Below the pieces are notes generated by a model. That model ran no database searches and was not told the DNA's origin. It worked only from the letters and a program-made list of their open reading frames with translations. From Comamonadaceae bacterium (GTDB lineage: Bacteria > Pseudomonadota > Gammaproteobacteria > Burkholderiales > Burkholderiaceae_C), in assembly GCA_947461325.1 (NCBI GenBank), contig CANHLD010000060.1:1-9815 (forward strand): a DNA stretch of 9,815 nt. The letters are read 5' to 3'. Both the position numbers and the translations under genes were made by a program. Positions 1 to 6,895 of this stretch are shown here, piece after piece (the first letter of the stretch is position 1; the number at the start of each line of letters is the position of its first letter).

Positions 1-3000
1 GTGGCGATGGTGTGACTGGATATGGCGGCGGCGGCTTGATTGGATATGCAGCTGGGACCGTGAGCGACTCTTACGCCACAGGTGCTGTGAGCGTCACTGG
101 CGCTGCCTATAGTTTTGGCGGGCTGATCGGCTACGCCAATGCCGCGACCATCAGCGGCTCCTACGCGACAGGCAACGTCACGGTGTCCTCAGGCAACGGC
201 ACGCGCATAGGTGGTTTGCTTGGCTATGCGTATGGGGGAACAGTTACAAAATCCTATGCCAGCGGAGCTGTGTCGCTATCGTCTGGCACTGGCACGGCGA
301 CCAAATGGGGCGGCTTCAGCGGCGACCTCGTCGGTGTCACCGTCAGCAACAGTTACGCAAATGGCACTGTCAGCGTCGCCGGTACCAGTGTCACCGTAGG
401 TGGGTTTACCGGCGTGAATGGCTCCGGCAGCACTTTAAGCAACACCTATGCTTCGGGCGCCGTCAGCAGCACATCCGGCGCTGTGGGCGGATTTTTAGGA
501 TCTAACAGCGGCACCATCAGCAACAGTTTCTGGAACACCACCACTTCCGGCATCACAGCCGCCTCGGGCATCAGTGGACTCTCCGGTTTGACGACTGCGC
601 AAATGCAATCGACCAGTTCATTGGCGAGCGCAGGATGGGATCCCTCTGTATGGAGCGCCAGCAGTTCAGGCTACCCCGAACTCAAAGCCAGCACCTTGTA
701 CATTCGTCCGGTCAGCGGGGTTAGCGCTTACGGGATCAAACCGGCAGTGACCTATGCGTTGTATGACAGCAGCGGTAATCTGGTCAGTGGCTATACCTTG
801 ACAGGTACAGCGGCTTTAGCCATCACCAAAGGCGGCAGCACATTGACTGACACCACGCTCACCAGCACTTCTGCAGCAGGCATTTACACACTCACCTATG
901 TCAGCGGTTTGAGTGTCTCTGGCAGTACGCTCAGCCTGAGTGCGGACACCACCTCTGTCACTTGGGGCATCACACCAAACATCACCGCGTCGTCTGGCAG
1001 TTCGTCAGTCACCAATAACAAGTCTGATGTGGCTGCGATAAACAATCTTCAGGTCAATAACAACGCAAACATCATCAGCTACAAAGCGCCTACACCGGAC
1101 GACTGGCTGAACAGAACAAATACTGTTGTCAATGCATTGACAGACAAAGACATCAAAGGCATTCAGTATTTGAATGCCGATCAAGTCGCCAATCTTTCAC
1201 CCCAGCAATTCTCGGTGGTCAATCCATCACAAATCAAAGGACTTAGCACTGCGCAGTTAGCCAATCTGAATGCAGAACAAATCAAAGTCCTCAATTCGAA
1301 TCAAATTGCAAGCTTGACCCCTGCACAAATGGCGGCTTTCAGTGACTCGCAACTCAGCGTCTTGTCATCTGGCCAATGGTCTTCACTCACGGAGAATCAA
1401 ATCTCATCTTTGTCTGCGGTGCAATTGAATGTCATGCCTACCAAAGCATTTGCACAGATGCGCGAGACACAATTGCAATCGCTCACCCCCGTGCAATTGA
1501 ACAGTTTGTCTACCGATGTTTTTTTGGTGTTGAACAAAACGCAATTGGGTTGCCTGACCTGCAATCAGTTGAAATCTCTCAAGCCGCAACAAATGGCCAG
1601 TCTGCCCCTAGGTGTATTTAAAGACCTGGTCAAGAAAAAAACCGACTGTATGTCTGCCGCTCAACTTGCTGCGTTGTCTCCGGAACAATTGCAATATTTG
1701 ATGAAAAACAATTTGCCTGAATTAAACCGGGAGCAATGGCAGGCCTTGAACACCAAAGAACTGCCGCCGCTGCCACAAGCCCAGTTGCAAAAAATCAGTC
1801 AGCAACAAATACAGTACCTGTTGCCAGAACAACTCGCTAGCCTGAATGATGCCTATATCCGCTTGACCTTGAAGTCTATGTCGCCTCAACAGTTACAAGC
1901 TCTGCTGCCAGATCAATTCGTCAACATCCAATTCACAGACCTGGCCGCACTCAAACCTCTGCAAATTCAAGCGATCACACCCCAGCAGATCAGCAAGTTG
2001 TCACCGGATGTGATTTCGCAATTCGGAAAAAATCAGTGGCGTGAGTTGCTGCCCTCGCAAATTCAACAATTGCAGGCCTCCCAATTGCAACGCTTAACCA
2101 CGGAGCAAATCACAAACCTGTCACTGAGCCAATTGAGCGCCTTGAGCAAAGAGCAAATCGCAGCGCTGAAAGTGCAACAAATAGCCTTGTTCAACGCCAA
2201 GCAGCAACAGGCCTTGCAGCCCGAGCAATTGAGCTTACTCAATCCCACACAATTACAGGCGTTTACCAATCCATTGCTGTTGCCCAAAGCCAAAACAGCC
2301 GCAGACGCGGTGATTGACAAGGACTTCCAACAGCTGGCAGCAGATCAATTCACAGCACAAAAAATTCCTGTGTTGCTGCCTCAGCAAATCCGCCTACTCA
2401 CCCCGCAACAAATGGCCGGCTTAAACAAAACACAATTAGCCACTTTGAGTGTGACCCAATGGCAATTGCTGTCACCCGAACAAATCAGCGCCATCTCGAC
2501 TGATACATGGAAAGCGCTAGAACCGACAGTGTTGCGCAATCTGAGCCCTGTGCAATTGTCAGCATTGACCAACAGCCAATGGCAAAGCCTGACACCTTCA
2601 CAGTTAGAGATCATCCCGGCCACGGTGCTGAGTAAGCTCAAGCCTGAACAATTGCGCTTGCTGAATTCGCAGCAAATCAATGCGCTGGACAAAGAACAGA
2701 TAGCAGCCTTGACGTCAACTCAATTACAGGCAATGAGCCCGCAACAATGGGCCACTTGGAATGCACTTCAATTGCAAAAACTCAATCCTTCACAGGTAGG
2801 CGGACTTTTGCCCGAGCAATTGAACCAGTTCAGCGATGCGCAAGTCAGAGGTTTGGCAAGCGAGCAACTCAAAAGTTTGCAGCCCGCACAACTCATGGCT
2901 TTGAATCCCAGGCTACTCAACGCTTTAACCCCGGAGCAATGGCAGACCCTCACTGCTTCCCAGATAACAGCCATCACGCCGGGACAAATGGGTGCCCTCA

Positions 3001-3524
3001 AGCCAGTCCTGCTGCAATCATTGACTGAAAACCAATTGGCGCTGGTGAGCCCTTCGCAATGGAATGCATTGACTTCAGATCAATTTAAAGCATTGCAGCC
3101 GAATCAAATCAATGCCATCACCCCCGTGACGTTCAGCAACATATCGCCCGGTCATTTGCAAAACTTGGGGTTGAGTCAATTTGCCGCGCTGACACCCCAA
3201 TCGATAGCTGTCATGGGTCTACCGCAAATTCAATCTTTGACCATGGTTCAAGTTGCCAACTTGAGCCCGCCGCAGATTGGCGCCTTGTCTACCAACCAAT
3301 TGCAATCTTTGACGCCTTTGCAACTGAATGCGATTCCACCCAGATTGCTTTGGTCTTTGAGCAACCGTCAACTGCAATCATTCACGCCGGAGCAGGTGTC
3401 GCAATTGACGCCTGCACAATTGTCCAGTGTGGTGACTTTGTTGACCCCCCCGCAATTGAGCGCGCTCAACCGTAACCAATTGCTGCGCGTAACAGGTAAC
3501 CAAGCACTGAACTCATCCCCCTGA
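1..3524 (+). CDS. Giant GLUG-repeat / octapeptide-repeat surface protein (adhesin-like), 5' end missing
   Basis: Partial gene: the reading frame (codons beginning at base 3) is open to the left edge, and the GTG at 12 is internal to a GLUG repeat, so it is not the true start. Residues are numbered from that codon (1-1170). Order: six GLUG-type repeats with GGLIGYA..GT.S.SYATG patterns (about 1-178), a closing segment ending in GYPEL (to 224), an Ig-like MBG/YDG-like segment (about 228-320), a Ser/Asn-rich linker (320-370), then about 95 octapeptide units (387-1159) and a short tail. GLUG and MBG/YDG modules are known from filamentous-haemagglutinin-like exported adhesins, so a cell-surface or extracellular role is inferred. 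No RTX Gly/Asp repeats, sortase motif, PEP-CTERM or autotransporter barrel is visible at the C-terminus. Cysteines are absent except for three clustered ones (514, 517, 546). It is convergent with a T1SS operon that may export it. The export route cannot be settled without the N-terminus. Confidence 0.88.
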   Translation, partial: GDGVTGYGGGGLIGYAAGTVSDSYATGAVSVTGAAYSFGGLIGYANAATISGSYATGNVTVSSGNGTRIGGLLGYAYGGTVTKSYASGAVSLSSGTGTATKWGGFSGDLVGVTVSNSYANGTVSVAGTSVTVGGFTGVNGSGSTLSNTYASGAVSSTSGAVGGFLGSNSGTISNSFWNTTTSGITAASGISGLSGLTTAQMQSTSSLASAGWDPSVWSASSSGYPELKASTLYIRPVSGVSAYGIKPAVTYALYDSSGNLVSGYTLTGTAALAITKGGSTLTDTTLTSTSAAGIYTLTYVSGLSVSGSTLSLSADTTSVTWGITPNITASSGSSSVTNNKSDVAAINNLQVNNNANIISYKAPTPDDWLNRTNTVVNALTDKDIKGIQYLNADQVANLSPQQFSVVNPSQIKGLSTAQLANLNAEQIKVLNSNQIASLTPAQMAAFSDSQLSVLSSGQWSSLTENQISSLSAVQLNVMPTKAFAQMRETQLQSLTPVQLNSLSTDVFLVLNKTQLGCLTCNQLKSLKPQQMASLPLGVFKDLVKKKTDCMSAAQLAALSPEQLQYLMKNNLPELNREQWQALNTKELPPLPQAQLQKISQQQIQYLLPEQLASLNDAYIRLTLKSMSPQQLQALLPDQFVNIQFTDLAALKPLQIQAITPQQISKLSPDVISQFGKNQWRELLPSQIQQLQASQLQRLTTEQITNLSLSQLSALSKEQIAALKVQQIALFNAKQQQALQPEQLSLLNPTQLQAFTNPLLLPKAKTAADAVIDKDFQQLAADQFTAQKIPVLLPQQIRLLTPQQMAGLNKTQLATLSVTQWQLLSPEQISAISTDTWKALEPTVLRNLSPVQLSALTNSQWQSLTPSQLEIIPATVLSKLKPEQLRLLNSQQINALDKEQIAALTSTQLQAMSPQQWATWNALQLQKLNPSQVGGLLPEQLNQFSDAQVRGLASEQLKSLQPAQLMALNPRLLNALTPEQWQTLTASQITAITPGQMGALKPVLLQSLTENQLALVSPSQWNALTSDQFKALQPNQINAITPVTFSNISPGHLQNLGLSQFAALTPQSIAVMGLPQIQSLTMVQVANLSPPQIGALSTNQLQSLTPLQLNAIPPRLLWSLSNRQLQSFTPEQVSQLTPAQLSSVVTLLTPPQLSALNRNQLLRVTGNQALNSSP
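12..545 (+). repeat. Six tandem GLUG-type repeats (protein-level, about 30-33 residues each)
   Basis: Units begin with Gly-Gly at about residues 7, 36, 67, 100, 130 and 159 of the surface protein (nucleotides about 30, 117, 210, 309, 399, 486). Each has a GG[LF][IL]G start, a central [GT][TV][IVL]S.S strand and a [SY]YA[ST]G[AN]V end. This is the GLUG motif pattern, normally a right-handed beta-helix-forming or beta-rich repeat in bacterial surface proteins. The last unit degenerates into the SFWN...GLT.AQM closing segment often seen after GLUG arrays. More units probably lie left of the window, because the first one is cut by the edge. Confidence 0.85.
693..971 (+). other. MBG/YDG-like Ig-fold segment within the surface protein
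   Basis: Residues about 228-320 of the surface protein, running from TLYIRPVSG to VTWGITP. It contains alternating hydrophobic strands and an AAGIYTLTYVSGLS stretch resembling the GTYT.TVSGL strand pair of MBG- and YDG-type domains found beside GLUG and FHA modules. There is one unit only. The assignment is by pattern resemblance, so a different beta-sandwich family is possible. Confidence 0.5.
1170..3488 (+). repeat. Octapeptide (24-base) repeat array, about 95 units
   Basis: Read in frame, residues 387-1159 fall into consecutive octads with consensus L-[ST/N]-P-x-Q-[LI]-x-[AS]. I could place 93 recognisable units plus two degenerate ones, interrupted only by inserts of 4 residues (619-622), 5 residues (783-787) and 4 residues (1140-1143); 95 x 8 + 13 = 773 residues, which matches the span exactly. 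Position 1 is almost always Leu/Ile/Met/Phe, and position 5 is Gln in about 74 of 93 units. The disturbed zone at 751-787 splits the array into two long halves. Units differ strongly in DNA sequence, so the array is old and maintained by selection on protein rather than freshly amplified. The [ST]-P-x-Q start resembles a helix N-cap, so a solenoid of very short helices is one possible fold (inference). Confidence 0.92.
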
Positions 3525-3538
3525 AACGGCAAAGCTAT

Positions 3539-4729
3539 TTATCTCTCACCCATGGACTGGCTCAGGGTTTTGGTGATCGGTTTGGTCAAATAACTCAATA
3601 CCGTTCTGTCCAACGCCTTGATTTCCACAGTGGCTGTCAGGCCCGGTCGGAGTCGGATGGCGTCGGCCTTGGCGCCGTTGAACTCCTTGCCCGTTACTGA
3701 GACTCGCACACGGTAATAGCTGACTGAGCCCTGCTTGGTTTCTTCTAACAATACGTCAGGGCTGATGTAGGACACCTCTCCTCGCATAGATCCGTATATG
3801 GCGGAATCATAGGCATCAAGCTTGATGCTGGTGGGTTGACCCAGAGCTACAAATGCAATGTCTGAGGGTGGAATTTTGGCTTCTACGATCAATTGGTCAC
3901 CCGTGGGCAATAACTCCATGACGGTTTCACCTGCGCGAACCACACCCCCTAAGGTATTGATCCGAATGTTGTTGACGATGGCATCCACCGGCGCGGTCAA
4001 CTCGGTGTGGTCCAGCACCTGTGATCGGTCTTTGAGTTGTTCGCTTTGCGTGCTCAAATCTTCTTGCGCTTTGGTCATCTCAGCTTGGGCATCCTGAAAA
4101 TACTTGTTGCGCTTGCTCGACATCTGCGCTTTGATGTCGGCGACACTGCGCTGTAGTCGCAATATTTCCGCTCGACTGACATCGCCTGACGCTTCAAGCT
4201 GACTGTTGATGCGCAACTCATCCTCTGCCAAAAGCAAAATACTTTGCAAAGAGTGGATGTCATCCTTGAACGCTGTTTGTCTTTTGTTATACAAATCAGT
4301 TTGATTGCGGATGTAGTCTGCATAACCCCATAAATCCCGTTCAAACTGCAAAGGCTTGTTGTAGACCTCAGCATTCAAACGCGCCAGTGTGATGCGAAGT
4401 GCAGCCACTTTGGCGCTGCTGTCAGACACGGCAGCAGCAGCTCGTTCTTTTTGTAAAGTCGCCAACAATTGCCCGGCGGTCACGCTGTCTCCCTCTTTGA
4501 CATGTAACAGGGTCAGCACACCGCCGTCAGAAGATTGAACAAGTTGCGTTCGTCCCTGCGCAATGAGTTGTGCAGGCGCTCGGGTCACTTGGTCAATACG
4601 ACCCAAATAGGCCCATACCACCAGCGCAACTATTCCCACCATCAATACCCAAAGACTGTATCTGGCCAAGCGCGGCGCATTGGTTAGTTGAACCGAGTCA
4701 CGGTTTAAGAGTGGTGAAATGTCGTTCAT
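3539..4729 (-). CDS. HlyD/LapC-family T1SS periplasmic adaptor (membrane fusion protein)
   Basis: A complete 396-residue protein of normal length for HlyD-type adaptors, which link the inner-membrane ABC exporter to the outer-membrane channel. Visible parts: a short cytoplasmic N-terminus; one membrane segment (about 24-42); a first lipoyl half-motif with GGVLTLLHVKEGDSVTAGQ (69-87); a long helical hairpin (about 94-235) rich in Ala, Leu, Gln and Lys; the returning lipoyl half LTAPVDAIVNN (244-254) with GGVVRAGE (261-268); a beta-barrel region (about 275-370) ending in RLRPGLTATVEI; and the typical C-terminal tail LTKPITKTL..S...ER. Its ATG overlaps the TGA of the ABC gene by 4 bases (ATGA) and has no clear Shine-Dalgarno, so it is probably translated by coupling. 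It is the last gene of the operon and ends 14 bases from the convergent surface-protein gene. Confidence 0.95.
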   Translation of the reverse strand: MNDISPLLNRDSVQLTNAPRLARYSLWVLMVGIVALVVWAYLGRIDQVTRAPAQLIAQGRTQLVQSSDGGVLTLLHVKEGDSVTAGQLLATLQKERAAAAVSDSSAKVAALRITLARLNAEVYNKPLQFERDLWGYADYIRNQTDLYNKRQTAFKDDIHSLQSILLLAEDELRINSQLEASGDVSRAEILRLQRSVADIKAQMSSKRNKYFQDAQAEMTKAQEDLSTQSEQLKDRSQVLDHTELTAPVDAIVNNIRINTLGGVVRAGETVMELLPTGDQLIVEAKIPPSDIAFVALGQPTSIKLDAYDSAIYGSMRGEVSYISPDVLLEETKQGSVSYYRVRVSVTGKEFNGAKADAIRLRPGLTATVEIKALDRTVLSYLTKPITKTLSQSMGER

Positions 4730-6882
4730 ACGGCAGGTACAAAAGCAGTTGGGTTTTGGGATTCAGCAGTGGCTTGGCTGTGGCGCAGTTGCAGTTCGTT
4801 CAGCACCACGTCACGCGGTCCGTCCATGACGATGCTGCTGCCGGAGACAACAATGATGCGATTGACCAAGGGCAACACGCTGGGCTTATGGGTCACGATG
4901 AGGAGTGACTTTCCTTCTTGCGCCTGTTGGGATAAGACGCTTAGACATCGGCGCTCCTGCTCGTCATCCATGCTGGCAGTGGGTTCATCCAAAAGCCACA
5001 CAGTAGGGTTGCACAACACCAACCGGGTGAATGCCACGAGTTGCTTTTGACCGCCACTCAAGCCTTTGCCGCCTTCTGCAATTTGTCTGTCCAAGCCTCT
5101 GGGGTGACTGGCCACAAAACGATCCATCCCCGTTTGCCGCATCGCTTGCAACATCATGTCGTCACCAGGATCAGGCAATCCGATCAACAAGTTTTCACGC
5201 AAACTGCCTTGAAACAAACGGTGGTCTTGTTGCAAATAGCCGATGTGCTGACTGATGACTTGGCGATTGATATGCGCCAGATCCAGGTTATCCAGCAAAA
5301 CCCTGCCAGCCATGGGTACGTACATGCCACTGAGCAATCTCAACAATGTGGACTTGCCCGCACCTATGGGACCCAAAATCGCAATTCGCTCACCGGCACG
5401 TATTTCGAGTTTGGGCAACACCAGCGCTGGCGGGTTATCTCCATAGGCAAACTTAACTTCCTCCAGCTTGAAATGGCCTTCAATTTGACCAGGTGCCAAT
5501 GGACTTTGCGCACCGTGGTTGTCTGTCTTCAGTTGAAAAATTCGCTCTAGGCCCTGCAATGCAGCCTGTGCATGCGCATGCTGAACCAACAAGCCGGGAA
5601 TCGCCATCACCGGCGCGAGTATGCGTCCGCTGAGAATGGAACTGGCGATCAAAGCCCCCATGGTCATCTGCCCTTGCATCACCAGCAAGGCGCCTACGGC
5701 CACTAGCAATGCATAACTGACTTGTTGTACGGTGGCGGATAAATAGCCGACGCTTTCCGTGGCACTGCGCATCTTCAAGTCATTTTGTATGGTCATGCTA
5801 TTGACACCTATCCAACGTGACAAAAACTTCCATCCGCCAGAACCTGCTTTGATGGTTTCTATGCCCTCGACAGCCTCTACCAGCAAACCGGTTTTCATGT
5901 TTGACATGGCCGCCCCTTCTTTCGCCCGCAACATGATTTGCTTGCGTATAGAAAACCCCATCAGCAAGGCAATCACTGCAAACGCCAATGGAACAGCGGC
6001 TACCCAAGGACTGGCGATGACCATGATGACCAGCATAAACACCAATGCCAGTGGTAAATCAATCAAAGTGAATAAAGTGGTCGCGGTATAAAACCCCCTC
6101 ACCTGCTCGTAACCTCGCATTTGGCCTGACAAGCTACCCACCGAGGCCGGCATCTGGTCTACCCGCAATTGCAGTAAGCGTTGGAATATCTCTCGTGAAA
6201 AGCGCTGATCCAAACCGACAATGATGTGGTCCATCACATGCGAGCGGGCAAACTTCATAGCCAGCTCAATCAAGATGCTGATAAAAACACCCATACCCAA
6301 AATAATCAAGGTGTAGTCGCTGCGAACAGGTATGACGCGGTCATACACCTGCATAGAAAACAGTGAAGACGCCAACGACAACACCCCGATAAAACCGGAA
6401 GCCAAACAGGCTTCAATCAATGCCATGCGGTGCTGCTTCAAGCCTTGACTCACCAATGCGCTGAAGCTGTTATCAGGTGCTTGGGCGCCTAAAAATGACA
6501 AACCAAATCCCAATTGAATCGGCTCGGCAATTCGCAGCAATGCAGTGCAACCGGTGAGTTTTTCTAGCCCGAGGTTATGCTGACCTTGCGGGGTCACGAT
6601 GACCCATAAGTTTTGAGGGTTGCGATCAATCACCAGCCCCCAGCCCAGCTCCTCGGTGTAACAGATCAAAGGCAAATGGACACGGTCCGGATGCTTCAAA
6701 ATCTTCGGCTTCGGCAGCGAGAGCTGCTGGCATATCACGTGCAGTATTTGAAGAGGCTTGGCATGGGTTTCCAACATCAGACTGGCAGAACGTAAATTCA
6801 ACATATCCAAGCTGCCACCTTGCATTTGCGCGAGGCGTTGCATGGACCAAATGAATTGTGTTTGTTGCGTAGGGGGGTTCAT
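4726..6882 (-). CDS. LapB/LssB-like T1SS ABC permease-ATPase with degenerate C39-like domain
   Basis: A 718-residue exporter half-transporter: it would pump an unfolded protein out of the cytosol using ATP, with the adaptor and channel encoded beside it. The N-terminal about 125 residues match a C39 peptidase-like domain in layout, but the place of the catalytic DCG..C motif holds QGGSLDMLNL (21-30), with no Cys, so no leader cleavage is expected; LapB- and HlyB-type exporters are like this. A membrane domain with about six segments follows (about 155-430). The ATPase domain is intact: Walker A GPIGAGKST (504-512), Q-loop YLQQD (549-553), signature LSGGQ (608-612), Walker B VWLLDEPT (628-635) and H-loop His665. 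The start at 6882 follows the channel gene by 13 bases with no evident Shine-Dalgarno. The family assignment is firm; the substrate is unknown. Confidence 0.95.
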   Translation of the reverse strand: MNPPTQQTQFIWSMQRLAQMQGGSLDMLNLRSASLMLETHAKPLQILHVICQQLSLPKPKILKHPDRVHLPLICYTEELGWGLVIDRNPQNLWVIVTPQGQHNLGLEKLTGCTALLRIAEPIQLGFGLSFLGAQAPDNSFSALVSQGLKQHRMALIEACLASGFIGVLSLASSLFSMQVYDRVIPVRSDYTLIILGMGVFISILIELAMKFARSHVMDHIIVGLDQRFSREIFQRLLQLRVDQMPASVGSLSGQMRGYEQVRGFYTATTLFTLIDLPLALVFMLVIMVIASPWVAAVPLAFAVIALLMGFSIRKQIMLRAKEGAAMSNMKTGLLVEAVEGIETIKAGSGGWKFLSRWIGVNSMTIQNDLKMRSATESVGYLSATVQQVSYALLVAVGALLVMQGQMTMGALIASSILSGRILAPVMAIPGLLVQHAHAQAALQGLERIFQLKTDNHGAQSPLAPGQIEGHFKLEEVKFAYGDNPPALVLPKLEIRAGERIAILGPIGAGKSTLLRLLSGMYVPMAGRVLLDNLDLAHINRQVISQHIGYLQQDHRLFQGSLRENLLIGLPDPGDDMMLQAMRQTGMDRFVASHPRGLDRQIAEGGKGLSGGQKQLVAFTRLVLCNPTVWLLDEPTASMDDEQERRCLSVLSQQAQEGKSLLIVTHKPSVLPLVNRIIVVSGSSIVMDGPRDVVLNELQLRHSQATAESQNPTAFVPAV

Positions 6883-6895
6883 GGTGGCGATCTGG

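Noticed and set aside
12..14. GTG at 12 as the true start of the large surface protein
   Set aside because: The frame is open to the left edge and the codon falls inside a GLUG repeat; no ribosome site is visible.
2063..3001. Long minus-strand open frames opposite the octad array
   Set aside because: The 24-base periodic coding sequence keeps antisense frames free of stops; the products are Cys/Leu-rich low-complexity mirrors with no start signals.
1170..3488. 24-base periodicity as CRISPR or DNA-level tandem repeats
   Set aside because: Units are contiguous, highly divergent in DNA and conserved only as a peptide pattern in one frame; there are no spacers.
3525..3538. Shared bidirectional terminator between the convergent genes
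   Set aside because: The 14 bases contain no inverted repeat or T-tract.
5041..5550. 169-codon plus-strand ORF
   Set aside because: It lies opposite the ABC ATPase domain, whose Walker, signature and H-loop motifs are all in the minus frame.
6500..6882. Active C39 bacteriocin-type leader peptidase in the ABC exporter
   Set aside because: The domain layout is present but the DCG..C catalytic motif is not; Cys51, Cys74 and Cys112 are not in the right context, so it is scored as a degenerate C39-like domain.
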